From Aphrophora alni (taxonomy: Eukaryota; Arthropoda; Insecta; Hemiptera; Aphrophoridae), in the NCBI GenBank assembly GCA_963513935.1, contig OY740769.1, positions 68,778,984 through 68,842,983 of the forward strand: a DNA stretch of 64,000 bases, written 5' to 3'. A program made the position numbers and the translations under genes. This document shows positions 36,000 through 48,704 of the stretch, in pieces. The first letter of the stretch is position 1, and each line of letters begins with the position of its first letter. Below the pieces are notes generated by a model. The model was not told the origin of the DNA. It was given only the letters and a program-made list of their open reading frames with translations, and searched no databases.

Positions 36000-37057
36000 C
36001 GAAAAAACTCTACCTTTTTTAGAGTCAGACTAATTACGCCCCCTATCTTAATTAATACGTAATAGTCTCGAATCCTGAGATTTTTAGCCTACAGGATTCG
36101 TTCTCGCGTGACAAAAAGAATAAATTATCCAATCCACTGGAAGTTTTTGGCTTACTATCTTGCTGGCCTGGATTGAATAACTTCTTCGATAATTTGAGTT
36201 GCCCCAAATTACCGGTACCCCCCTTTTTATTTACGACTTCCAGTAACTGTATTTAAGATTACCCTATTTCTCAGGGAGAACACGAATTTACTTTATTTTC
36301 GAATTTTAATCTCGCAGGTGTGTGTCCTTAGGAATACCTTTTTGATACAATATATTTTACCCTTTTTTATAATAACAAACCTGAAAATATAGCATATAAT
36401 TGTGTGACCAATTCTAAATAAAACACAGATTTAGAGAATATATAAAAAAATTAATTCTTTTAATTAATTGAAACAAAAACAACTGGAATAATAAGCTTGA
36501 CACAAGTCAACAAAATAAAATTCAAAACAATTTCTCTAATAAAATTAATTGATAACAACTAAAATATTTTTTCTTTTGAGCAGAAGGCAATCACTTATAA
36601 CTTTCTTAAAATTGATATATATAAAAATTTCTATTTATCTCTGAATTTAAATTATTTAATTTATCAAATTTATTTATCGAAAAAGATTTTTATCTACACA
36701 TGAGTTTGACATTATCTATTTTAATACATTTATTTAATTACACACAAAAAAAAATTATCTCAGGAAAATCAGTGAGACTCTAAAATCGGGCCAATTTTGC
36801 CCTTTAAAAAAGGAAATTTGGATTTTCTCAGACCTTGTCCGCCGTGTTGAAGATCCTGAGTCCTGAGATGCTGATGGTCCTGTGGTATCTGGTTGGTTGA
36901 ATTTAGCGATTAAAGTTGTCTTATTTTTTTCATGGAGTTTAGAAGGCTGGCTGGTTGTTCGAATCTATCACCTTCTATCGCTCTCGCTGACGCTATTTTA
37001 ATACTTTGGCATCGTAACACTTAAACTTCTTTACTGAGAATCTTGAGTCGGCAAACT

Positions 37058-37163
37058 GGCATGGTCACCCCTAGCACCTGTTCTTCAACTTTTTTACAAG
37101 AGACCAGTCGGGCATAGTCACCCCTAGCACCTTTTCTAACAATTTTTTCAGAGACCTCTATGA
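37058..37163. repeat. 53-bp imperfect tandem duplication
   Basis: GGCAT(G/A)GTCACCCCTAGCACC recurs 53 bases apart (37058 and 37111). Each copy is followed by a T-rich segment and AGAGACC. Confidence 0.85.
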
Positions 37164-37176
37164 GATTCGTGCGGCT

Positions 37177-37185
37177 CTTTTTATA
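37177..37185 (-). promoter_or_regulatory. TATA box, minus strand
   Basis: On the minus strand GGCTATAAAAAGAGCC contains a consensus TATAAAAAG. Transcription would run towards 37100 and lower coordinates, through the 53-bp repeats. Confidence 0.4.
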
Positions 37186-38427
37186 GCCAAATACTATCGT
37201 ATATCGATACCAATTTTTTTCCCTCACTGGACCGATACGATAGTTCCATTTATGGTGTATTTCTATGCAATTTCTTGATTATTTTTGGTGTAGGTGGTTC
37301 AGTTATTTATTATTAATTTATTTTTTACGTTTACCGTTTTTAAATTGTCCTTTTTAATCACTTTGTTCTAATTAATCCTTTAATCTATTTTTGCTGTAAG
37401 TTGGTATTCTGGCTCCGCCTACAACTACGTCACTTATCCTTGAACATTTAAACCCTGCAACTTGTAACTGGCCGATGTAAAAATCTTCATTGTTTTCCTT
37501 TTAATTGTCTATAACACTTTTCCTAACAGTTTTTGCGTTTTTACGTAACCGGTGTCCTGTAGCTCTCGACCGCGGCAATTTCCCGCACTTCGAATGACAT
37601 TTCTCGGACTATTCATTCGCCTTCAATAGCTTACGTAAGAATTTGCGTAATTTACAGTTTTTAATTCTTACACCTTTAAAGTTTTTGTTTTCAAACTTTG
37701 TCACTTTGTTTATTTCGTGATTTAAACGCACTAGCCGTGATAACATAATTCTGCGACTTCTGGTAGTGATGTAATCCCGTGCGTATTTTCACACCTTTGG
37801 GTTTGGGGTTTATTTATTGACTGATTTTCCTGAAATTTACACAACTCTTAGATATTAGGTTTTAACTTCTTTTTGCAAAATTTCCACTTCTTATCTCTTT
37901 TCGTTTTCATACTATAGCGTGAAAACCATAACTCTTTTGTTTTAATCAAATTTAAATTTTTAATCATTAATTATAATATAACTTTATTTATTTAATTGCT
38001 TCTATACAATCCTTTTCTCAAAATTTATTTTTATTTACTTTTATTAGCTTTTATACTTAACCTTTTCTGCTAACTTTTTAAATATCAATTTTTTCCAAAT
38101 TTTAGCAAGAATACTTTTATCTTAAAATTACATTTTATTTTCAGAAATACCAAGGTTTTTTATTTTTTATTAATTTTAAAAATTTTTAAATTCTTCATTC
38201 AAATATGCCGTAACGTCTGTTAGTTAATATGAAATAACAGTACTAGATATGTATTGCATACGACTTGTATTACAACTACATATCCTTATACATTATTATT
38301 TCATATTTTCAAAATTTATAAAAAATGATTTTTCAATTCAAAATCCGCCGACATAGGAATTTACTGTTAGAACAAGCCGGCAAGAGTTGACCTTGGACCA
38401 TTTCATAGTTCAATCTCACCGACCGGC

Positions 38428-38433
38428 TATAAG
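38428..38433 (+). promoter_or_regulatory. TATA-like box, plus strand
   Basis: ACCGGCTATAAGCAG is similar in context (GGCTATAA) to the minus-strand box at 37177. It could drive a transcript reading through the primer-binding site at 39896. Confidence 0.3.
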
Positions 38434-39750
38434 CAGTAAAAAGTTCTACAAAACATCCAAACCTTGCATTGGGATTATTTTTTGATATTTTTCTTTTTTG
38501 ACCAAAACATAACCCCATACAACGAATTTCCGTTGTAGTTCGAAAGAACCGTTCTCTTACAACGGTTTGCAGGATGTAGGTCAAACAATAAGCTGAGGTC
38601 CCACTTTTAAAAATCAACGGACAGATTTTGAAAACCGCCATTAAAAAGACAGAAACTATGTTTAAGTAATCTGCCAAGAGAAAGTCAGCTCAAGTTTCAA
38701 GTGAGGGTATGATATTCGGTACAGACCAAAATTGAAAATGGGAATTAGTCTAAGACTGGGAGCGAAGGACGGAGAGTCGTCTAAAATTGTTGACCCAAGA
38801 GACGAATTAATTGTCTCTGCGTCATCTTGTGAAGAAATTCTTTTAAAGTCTTAAAGTGTTGTTGCTCAGGGAAGTTGAGCGTCTCTGAGTTTGCAGCTGA
38901 ATGTCAATCAGCACCAAGTAAATTAATATCATCGAGGAATAGTATTTAGTCGGCAGGAAGGAAGGCTACTAAGTGCAGCTAGGACCATCCGTCACCTCCT
39001 AGGAGTTTCAACAAGGGATTTGTGAGTGCTTCGTTTTTGGTTAAGTGAAAGAAAATCTAGTGAAGTAATAAAGCTGGTTCAGTGAAATCGTAAAGTGTAT
39101 TGAGATTTGAAAAAGGTTATCAGTTGAAAAAAGGAGCGAACCATCGATAAGTACAAATTTGTTAAATATTCTTTTATTAATATTCGTAAATTTCACTTCA
39201 ATTGCGTCATCAAAGAATTCCCCCCGAGAAATTAGAGTTAGTGCTATTAAAAATTAAATTTGTTTTGTTGTAAAAGAGCAAGCCGTGGCAGCAAATTAAA
39301 TATTTTAATGTTTAAAGTTTTAAATTTGATTTTTAATGAGATGTTCAATAATTAAAGTAATTAAATTGTTAGTAAAGAAAATCAAAGCCGAGAAAAAAAA
39401 TGTATGTTTAATGTTTAGAGTTTAACTTATTTTTCTTTGTGAAGAAAATACAAGGTTTCATGAGCCAAAACCAAAAGAAAAATATAATCTGGGCAAAATA
39501 ACAGTTGATGTCATAAAAAGAATATTAGAGTTAGTTTTTGAAATAACTGTATCAAATAAAAATTAATTGTAACCAAATTAAAATTAGGTTAAGGAATGAG
39601 TGCAGAGTGAATGAAGTAGAGTTAATAAAATTAGGTTAGTAAATGTTATTTATTTTTTTTTTCAAAAATCTAATATTACATTAAAAAATTATTTGAAAGG
39701 TAAAGAGTTGTGTTTTGCGTTTTTATTTAAATAGGAGCTGAGTTAAAATT

Positions 39751-39960
39751 ATGTTATATTTTGACACCCAAGCGATAAGGGGCTAGTAAAAGCTATTAGT
39801 TGAAAATTGATTGAGTACTGTTATGTTATATTTGTCGCCCAATAGTAAGGGGCTAGTAATAGTTAAATAATTTAAATGTTCACTTACGTTATATTTGGCG
39901 CCCAACGTGGGGCTAGTAATAGTAAAATTGTTAGAGTAAACTTATGTTATAATACAAAGG
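39751..39960 (+). repeat. Tandem array of three primer-binding-site units
   Basis: Units start at 39751, 39823 and 39885, with a fourth start near 39942. Each reads roughly GTTATATTTGGCGCCCAA...GGGGCTAGTAATAG. Only the third retains the complete primer-binding sequence. The first two have substitutions such as TTGACACCC and TTGTCGCCC. Spacing is 72, 62 and 57 bases. Confidence 0.8.
39896..39913 (+). other. tRNA-Lys primer-binding site
   Basis: TGGCGCCCAACGTGGGGC is complementary over 18 bases to the 3' end (including CCA) of insect tRNA-Lys(CUU) as I know it. It is the usual minus-strand primer site of many gypsy-type elements. No coding region follows. Confidence 0.75.
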
Positions 39961-41315
39961 GAGAGAAAATAAAGAGATATTGGATTTAGTCCGTTTATAG
40001 ACAATGTGTCGTAATGGGCATAATTACAATGTGTGCTCATTTCAATATATTGGAATCTGTAAAAATTTGTTTTTAAACGTGTAAGTGTGTAACTGAGTAA
40101 TATTACGAATTATAATAAATATCCCCAAATAAAACTTGAAAATAGTTGAACGGCAGAAAAGACAGTCTTGGTTATCTCTAAGACTATAAGACGATAAGAT
40201 AAATATCAATTGTATACAAATCGATTTATTATTATTCTTTATAATCTGTAAATTACTATTTTTACTTAGAAACATAATTATAATTTTGTTTTACAGCAAG
40301 GACTGCAAAAATAAATGGTATGTTTTTCTAGCATAAAGAATATGATAGAATTTATGCTCAACATTGTTTGAATGAGTATGATCATTGGTAAAGTAAACAC
40401 TTTAGGTACATAAGAAAATAAAATATTTATTGGATTATTAGTACCAAAAATTCAAACGTAGTATTGAAAAAGTTTATCCCGTTAGTGTCTAAGAGTTTTA
40501 TTTTAGAAATAATTAATTACACAACATTTATTATGGGCTAATGGGAGAGTCAAGTTAATAGTATCTAATAGTTTAAGATAATTTATCAAAAAGATGTATC
40601 TTGTACGAGTATATTCGTTTTTTGTACATTGTGTTTTTAAAAACTAGATTTATATTAACTCTACCGTCGACTGATAACTACGTATTCTAAAATTATATTT
40701 TGTAATTGTTATATCCTAAACTGTTAAATTTCTAGAGGCAATGCAGAGCCAAGCAATTGCATGACCATAGCGAGTAAAAGCGTATTGTTTTTAAGGCGAT
40801 GAGGTCCTCCACCAGCAGACAATCATAAAACCTATGAGATATTTATATTCTTGAATTTGGTATATTTTCTTATAAAATATTTGGAACTATCTCCAAAGTA
40901 CCCATACCAAGCGTGTAGAAGCAGAGATGATCCGCGTTATTCCTAGGTGTTAGAGTGTTTGAGTACACCTTAGGGATAAACTTAAGTATATCTTGAGTTT
41001 TTTTATGACAGGTTTTCCGAGCAAAATACTGTTTGCAAAATACTTGTTGAAGATGTGTTTTTTTTGTTTTTTTTTTCATTTTGTATACCTTGTTTTGTAT
41101 ATATCGTCCAATAGATGACTCAATAATTGACAAAAGCCAAAAAAAAATTTCCTAACTTCTTCTTTATACCGTCAATCAATTGTCTTTGACAACAAAACGT
41201 AAAAAGCAGTTGTTTTTCTTTATTTTCAAAAATACTTATTAAAATAAGTACTATCTCTTCAAGGCGATATCTTAAGGATCCCGAAATATTCGCTAACGTT
41301 GAAATAATGACTTAC
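39961..41315. other. No gene supported
   Basis: An isolated TTTTGTTTTACAG acceptor ends at 40296. It is followed 23 bases later by a GGTATG donor, which could delimit a tiny plus-strand exon. There is no other support for one. Confidence 0.3.
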
Positions 41316-41397
41316 CTGACGAAAGACGTCTTTTCCCGGTTTTTTGTGAGTTTCTTTTTTACTTATCCCACAATCAGATTGAGTAATAATCAAAATA
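41316..41397 (-). CDS. Candidate internal exon (82 nt), unknown gene
   Basis: On the minus strand a pyrimidine-rich acceptor (TTTCTTTTAAATTGTCAG) is followed by 82 bases ending CGTCAG, and then by the consensus donor GTAAGT. Only one of three frames is open. It starts after one base and reads 27 residues including ITQSDCGISKKETHKKPGKD, hydrophilic and lysine-rich. Both splice sites are good and the composition is less AT-biased than the flanks. I found no neighbouring exon, so function is unknown and a chance arrangement remains possible. Confidence 0.35.
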
Positions 41398-41487
41398 CTG
41401 ACAATTTAAAAGAAATATATTATTATATACAATCTTTTTATTTATTTAATCAAAAAATCCTTTTTTATTTTCAGACGAATAATCATG

Positions 41488-41491
<4 letters not shown>

Positions 41492-41537
<46 letters not shown>
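41492..41537. repeat. (AT)n microsatellite
   Basis: About 23 TA units, 95 bases from the candidate minus-strand exon. Confidence 0.9.
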
Positions 41538-41540
<3 letters not shown>

Positions 41541-44244
41541 TTAATCAAAAGGCACAAGAAGCTTCCTGTTTTTTTTAATTGTCTCTTTTTTCCTTCAAAA
41601 TTTACGGTTTTTCACTTCACTCCTTTTTAAAACTAAATTATGTCGAAATCAATACCTAAAAAAACAAAAAAAAACTTATTATACATATGTAGATATAGCC
41701 GTTACGTTAAATTTTATTTTTATCATTACTACTATAATATACTAACTTTCGTACATTAATATCCCAACTATTATATGAGTTATTATTTATTAGTGGTTAT
41801 TGCTGTTAAGTATCCGTTAATAAATAAATACATAATATATATATGTTATGTGATTTAGGAGAATAAGTTTAAATTAGAAATCAATTTTAATGTATTTTAT
41901 ATAAATACGTTCATTTCCCGGCAAATCTCAACATTTATATTTAGAAACAATTTTAATGATTTTTTTAAAAATAAATATATGTTAATACGATTTGGAATTA
42001 CAACAGTATGATTTACTATATACTTTGACCTTAAATCTAAAAGATTTGATATTTCAAATCCATTGAGATATTTATTTATTATAAAAGAAGAAAATTATTT
42101 TAAATTATTTTTCCATACTGAATGCATATAAACTTACATCAAAGACTTAAGTTGTTTGGTGGTAACATAAATTGTTAATACTTTGTACGCTGATGGTTTT
42201 TAATAGACTTTATAGTAACGAAATTATTATTAGTGTTTCTTTGATTGGAACTGTAGGTTAACTTTTAAAATAAAATAATTGACGAACTATGATGGTATTT
42301 ATATTTCCATATACCTTGTTTTCTAAGAAATAAATAATTAATAAGCCATTGTTCATTGTCTTTTTCATTCAAAGTGGATAAATACTCATTTACTCTTAAT
42401 CCCGGATGGAAGGGTTTAAAATTTCCCTTTACAATTTCCATTTAATTACTTATTATTATAAAATTATTCTTAATTTTCAATATGATATCAATCAAAACCA
42501 AAAGAACCTGAATTATAGATATATCTAGATTATCGAAAGTCTTACATTATCTATTTATTATTGAGGTATCAATTTATTTTTACGTAGTATAGTTCAATTA
42601 GTTTTATAGTTCATTTCGTAAAATCTAAAAATGATTTTTATAGTCTGCTATCAATATAATTAATATGATATCTTGGGGTTACTAGTTGGCAGACCTATCT
42701 TCACCTTATAATATTTCATTTTCCCTTGAATTTGTCCATTATTCCATTTGTCATTATATTTCTTTCCTTGAATCACTAAATTTCTCACATAACTTATTTA
42801 TACTACTTGTTCAATCATCCTCTCTCCTAGATATTCTCACATTTAGTAAGCCAAGACATCGTAAATATTTTAATTCAAACACTTTTAATGGCTTCATATA
42901 TATTTGGATGTCTCGTGGATTTGTGTATGAAATGGTCCCTTTTTAAATTTACAACTCTCGTTCTTGTCTCCTTGTTCAAAACACACATTAGGTTTCACAT
43001 TTCCTTTTCTATTGGAATTAATTTATAATCTCAGTGTAATCCATATAGGTTTGTGTACACAATTATTTATTTACATATTCTCATTCTGTATTAATAGTTA
43101 TCTCTAAACATATATATTACAAAATATCTATTTCCTAGTCTACTTGTTCCTAACTTTATTTATTTAAATTTCTTTTTTATATTTTTTTACAGATTACCTA
43201 CTGCTAATTAGCTTTTTTTATTGGTTTGTAAAAGTAGGTCACATAGTTATATATTTCTTGCTTAAACGCTCAAGTCTATGTAACTCATTTTCAACATAAA
43301 CATCTGATTCCCTCCAGACAAGGTTGTTTTGATAATATAAAAACAAGATGGCCTCCCTTTCTTACATGAATTTATTTATTTAATATTATTTTACGAATCA
43401 TATATTGTTTTAAATGATTAGTCATTTTGGAAATTATTAATTATTATTATTTATATATAGCCTATTTTCATGTGGTATATATCAAATATGTTTATTTATT
43501 AATATGTGCTTTTAAAATATGTTCATTTTGGATAGTCAAATTTCCCAAAGTTAATAGACACTTTATAATTACATTGATTTTTTAAATTTTTTCGTTTTTA
43601 TATTTATTCAAACATATCGGTTAATATTAAGCTTAATAATGATTACATTTTATTCTTTAACTTTAAACCTAAAATCCTTCCTCTTATACACGTACTTCCT
43701 TAGAACCTAACTTGTATTACTTATACATGTATTACACCCTAACATATACCGCCTTAAAATATAATGAATCATTTGACTAATCAAATTGTGACTTTTAAAT
43801 TTTTGTTAAATTTATCTAGATATGATTATAAAAAGTGTAAATTAAATAAAAGCATATTCATGAGATGTAGTAAGCTATTCCTTGAAGTTTTGTTAATAAT
43901 AAATACAAAGTTTGGCAAGGCTGGAATTAGGCATGATAGTTGAATCAAAGAGATAATTTATAAGTTCGACCGTTTAACTATTTTCAAGTTTTTATTTGGG
44001 ATATTTATTATGATTCGTAATATATTACTCAGTTACACACTTAGATGTTTAAAAAACACATTTTTACAGATTCAAATATATAGAAAAGAGTACACATTTT
44101 ATTTATGCAAAATACGATACACTGTCTATAACTGGACTAAATCTCAAATCTCTTTACTTTCTCTTCCTTTATACTTATCATGGAGTATCTCGTGGAGATG
44201 GTGTCGCAAGTAAAACCTCAGGTTATATTGATTCCATTTACAGG
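41538..44244. other. AT-rich stretch without recognisable gene
   Basis: Long AT-rich DNA with chance open frames of low-complexity composition. No motifs. Confidence 0.4.
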
Positions 44245-45330
44245 GGAGAAAATCACTCCGGATTTAAGTAATATTAAACATTCTGGGACTCAAATTCCAA
44301 ACGCCGACGCGGTGTGGTATTAGACAGCAAACTAATCTGGAATTCGCACTTGAGTTTCACTACGGAAAAAGTGATACCATTAATGACAGCAAGAAGGGCA
44401 GTAGACATAACCTGGAGACTAAGACCATCAACGATGAGTTATAACTATACTGGTATTATATGACCTATAAACTTATGTACGACCTATATACTACGGGGAG
44501 GTAGTGTAATTATTTGGGACTGAGCGGAGTACGCCTATACCACTCTGTCTAGAGGTTGGCATGTCTGTGCACTACCGGAGCAACGTCCATTACACCAATC
44601 GTATATTACTTGAACTTCAACCCATTGACCTGTTTATAATTGACTAAAGGAGAAAAGACAACTACAGGCTGAAGTGTATCGGAATCTGCAGATACTCTCA
44701 TATGGGGCATCTCATAATAATGGGGGGTGCCTCCAAGTAATAAGTATAGGCACGGATGTTATAGACAGCAGATATTTATTTTCAAGACCTTTTTTAGGTA
44801 TTATTATGACAAATGGGGAAGAAAATCAACAGGGAACCTGGTGTGGTTAACCAATTGTTCAAAAACTCTAGACGCTACTGGTGATAGGGTATATGGGCTG
44901 TGACTGGGATTGAAAGCTTAGTTTCACGTGTTCAATATGCCACAGTTTTCAGGCCAAGATTATGGCAATAAATGTATCTATAGAGAAGAATAAAAATAAC
45001 TCATTCGACCTAAAAATAACTCATATTCATATATTTCTAAATAGTAATTTTTAATTAGTGCACTTGCAGGTAATATAATAAATTCTAGTCTTGTATATGA
45101 ATGCCGAGAGAACGTCAATGTTTATTATTAGAAAACCGGGTGATGTTAGACTGGGAGGGGGGACATAAGGGTGTTGAGGCAGACGATCTAACTATACGGG
45201 CATCTCCATCAGAGTTTGCGTAGCGGGAAGCATCTGTATGTGTATCCGTGTGCCTGACAGAGATGGCCATAAACAAGTGGGTTCATGCAAAACACCAGCA
45301 AAAATGGATATGCCATTAGCGGAATTCCCA
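44245..45330 (+). pseudogene. LINE (non-LTR retrotransposon) remnant: RT tail plus RNase H
   Basis: The frame at 44305-44460 reads RRGVVLDSKLIWNSHLSF and then TWRLRPSTMSYNYTGII. This corresponds to the YLGV(V/I)LD.KL.W..H and TWGL.P..M.WLYTAV.RP blocks after the palm in arthropod LINEs with a C-terminal RNase H (I, R1, LOA and Jockey-like groups). Further decayed segments follow the same order: TL.RGWHVCALPEQR (about 44548-44585), FQAKIMAINVSIEK (44951-44990, the RNase H glutamate region), GGHKGVEADDL (45159-45191, a form of the GH.GI.GNE.AD motif) and INKWVHAKHQQKW (45270-45308). Multiple stops and frameshifts show a dead copy. The endonuclease and the RT core are absent. Confidence 0.8.
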
Positions 45331-46691
45331 TGGTAAATTATTAATTTAAATCATTACAAAGACATCACATCAGGAAATCCTGAAAGAACAATTTATGACC
45401 ACAGACAAATCACCGGACTTTTTACGGGACTCTGTGGTTTGAGAGTGCACTTCCATAGGATAGGAAGTTATAGTAGTGTGTATACTATAATTTTTATTGT
45501 AAGGTCGTGACCAATAAGAGGCGTAAGGTTTTTTGATTCCAAATTCCTGGGATATTCTCATTTGACAAGCTCTTTAATGGTTTACTCAAACCTAAAAGGA
45601 AACAAATCTTCTAAGATTGAATGAATAAAAAAACCGTTTAAATTCCAAATTAAATCAGTCAATAAATCAATTTAACACCTGGTGACTTTTGAAAATTGTT
45701 TGTTATATCTACATACCGAGAACTAAATTAAATATAAATTCTATTGTAATGTTTTGCAAATCACATAAATAAAGGTAAACTTTTAAATGTAAAATGAATA
45801 TTTATCTTTTAATTCCACCAAAACGTACTATAATTTTTTCCCTGGTCTAATGAGCAATTATTAATATGTCTCATATTATAACTTATATAACCTAATTAAT
45901 GTGATTAAATGGTTCATTCTTAATTTATAAAATTTTGGGACAATGACTTCAAAGTTTGATTTCTCAAAGAGCAGTATTCCATGTTGTATTTGGAATGTTT
46001 TGTAATCTTCGTTTAGTTCAAATAACTAGTGGCATTCCAATTTTTTACAGTGAGCCTACTGTACATTGTTTCGATTATATTTTTTTAATGTTAAAAAAAA
46101 AAAGTTTTATATTATATACTTATCCTGGTATATTTGGTAATACAAAAACAAAATCATGTTTATAAGCGTGTTTTAATCCTGTCTGGGTCGTATTTACTAC
46201 TAAGTAATTTTCTAAAATAAATCATTATTTGGAAAGCGAGAAATAATAATTATAGTTGAGAAGGTATTTCAATAGAATAACATTGTTTATGTTCTACCAA
46301 CAGAGTATAAATCTATACAAACAAGTAACTGATAGTGAAATATGATTCATATATTAGAAGTGTCAATAATAATGAAAATACATTTTAAGATGCTGATAGA
46401 TGTGTGGAAAATCATAATTATTTATTCATTTGAATTATATTTGGATGTAAAATTGCAAAAAGAAACAAAAATAGAAGAACTTGTGCTAGCTAATGTACAT
46501 GTAATAAACAAGCATAGGTGAAGGTTTTATTAGTGTCCCTAATATAATTGATTCACAACAACCTTTTGTCCTTAATATTTTCGACACATATTAGATATAA
46601 TATGGTTAAAGAAATTAAACTCCGATTGCTGTCATGTTCTAGATTTCTAAAAATATAAATATTTAACAAAGTTATTAACAACCGAAAATGT

Positions 46692-46738
<47 letters not shown>

Positions 46739-48512
46739 CAATATCTGTATTTTACCTTGTACTGAATTAAAGAAAGTAAACTCGAAAACATTAATAAGAA
46801 AATTATATTAGTGAAAAGATTTTTAAAAAAAGAAAAAAAGTTCATCTCATTTATATTTCCCCTTAGGTAGCTAATTTTTTAAACTGAAAGTGATGAAATA
46901 TAAATGATATTTATCAATAGAATTTAAGTTTTCAATTTATAATTTGTTTTTTAACACACTAAATATACTTTCGATTACTTACAAAAGTTGCGATTTTTTT
47001 TCTTTTTCCTTCATTTGAAACATGTTTATAAAAAAATCTGTTTTAAACCCTGATCTATTCATTTTCTTTTTTTCTGTCAGTCTTGTCCATTATGCAAATT
47101 ATTTCTCTTAAATTATTATATACCTTTTATATGTAAAATATTTAGCTAAAAAATAGACTATCGAACCTCAAACAACAAGTTTTGGAGAGACAACCCAAAT
47201 GTTTGACCTCTTAGTGGATACGTTGTAGAAATATTTGAGCAAAATCATTTTGAAAACATACAAATATTGGTCTTTTGGCAGCTAACTCAAATTTGGTGCC
47301 ATGTAAAAATTCCAAATCACATAGCTTAATCAATAATTTCTTTTTCCTTATAATTAAAAAAAATTAATAGTTTAATTTTTACCAAAATTTACTACAAATT
47401 TATAACATAGTAGGCGTATAGGTTATTTATCACTCTATAAATGCCAATTTCTCTGTAAAACTGGTTTTTCAGACACCGTCTACATTAAAACCATTAAAAC
47501 CTATTTTTCAATGAAAAGTTCAGTATTTATTTTATATCCTCGTCTAAAATATGTACCTAAAAGAATGTAAGTGAAAATGGATGGTATTTTCAAAGTACAA
47601 TATACGTTTATCAGATATATACAACTAGTGTCCTCAACAATGAATAGATTATTATTCAACGTTCCAAAATACAGAGTATCACAGAGTTTACACAATGGAA
47701 AATGGTTGAATCGCTATTTCTAAATTTAAAGATTGTAGATTTGAAATTGTGTAATACTGGACCATAAGTATTATAATGACAATTGTAAAATTGTTACATT
47801 TAACAAATGTTAACCATTAGAAAATACTATATGTTAATTGATTACAATCTGCTTCAGTAAAAAGTAAATTTAAACGAAAGAATAAGTTCTATTTATCGAA
47901 CTTACTTGAATGGTAAATTTCACAAAAATCAGGCTGTAGGGTCAACAGTTAATTTTTTACTAGAAGTCGCACATTACAAATGTGAAGGGAAAAAAAGAAA
48001 GATGACTGACTAGTTTTTAAAAATACCAACTCAAATTTTATTCTTGCACATTATAAGATCTGGATTCATTTTATGTCCTAGGCATAATAACATTATCTTA
48101 TTCCGAATATAATATTCCATCAATATAATTATTCAGATATTTATAAATTGTTTACTTTAATTCATGTATGTAAGTAAAGGTAAAACAAACAACAACAAAA
48201 AAAGAAGAATTCTGAATATCAATACTAAACTACAATACGCCGATCCACAATAAAGTAAAAAATTCTATCAAAGTCATACTACTGGTAGGATCAAAAATTT
48301 TACTTTAGTATTGCAATCATACTGTGTTTTATAAATAATTATTATGAGTGGCATTCACAGTAATAGTTAACTATACCACAGTTCTCAATGCAGTAGCTGT
48401 TATAACGTTTAGAAACTACTTTCAAATTATACAACTAAACATTAAAAATTGCAATTTTCATCTCATGCCAAGATGGTGTTTTATAGTACTGTACAAAATT
48501 CTGTTTATTGAC
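45331..48512. other. AT-rich stretch without recognisable gene
   Basis: Contains the (AT)n run at 46694-46737 and many homopolymers. No coding support. Confidence 0.4.
46694..46737. repeat. (AT)n microsatellite
   Basis: About 22 TA units. Confidence 0.9.
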
Positions 48513-48704
48513 GACTACAAACAACACAAACTGATTATACTAACCTGTAGAGTGGAAAACTGAGGGGAAGTAAGGGGAATGAGATGGGCTTTTAGTCTAG
48601 CAGCTTTAGAGCTCCAAGGTAATATAATATGCGACTGCAATGCAGGTCGGAGCTCTGATGTAGATTACATGAGAAATCTGTGTGGTTTATTGTCTGTGCT
48701 ATAA
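48513..48704 (+). pseudogene. Ty3/gypsy RNase H end, second remnant
   Basis: A single frame with one internal stop reads DYKQHKLIIL, then MRWAFSLAALELQG, then CNAGRSSDVDYMRN, ending at TAA 48702-48704. This parallels the TDHK.L.WLL, RWAL.L..Y.F and AGR.N.VADALSR landmarks at the end of gypsy RNase H. It is a different lineage from the remnant at 13-16 kb. No other domain is recognisable nearby, so it is a short orphan fragment. Confidence 0.55.

Larger units (their letters stand above)
36000..39930. mobile_element. LTR-retrotransposon-like leader zone, identity unclear
   Basis: The region is GC-richer and contains promoter-like, tandem and primer-binding motifs typical of LTR and leader DNA. 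There is a minus-strand TATA at 37177, a plus-strand TATA at 38428, 53-bp repeats at 37058, and a tRNA-Lys primer-binding site at 39896. No gag or pol follows the primer site downstream. I could not define LTR borders. It may be a truncated element or two fragments lying back to back. Confidence 0.4.

Noticed and set aside
38333..38677. 114-codon minus-strand frame
   Set aside because: No family motif, and it overlaps an LTR-like zone with a plus-strand TATA-like box. I could not support a gene.
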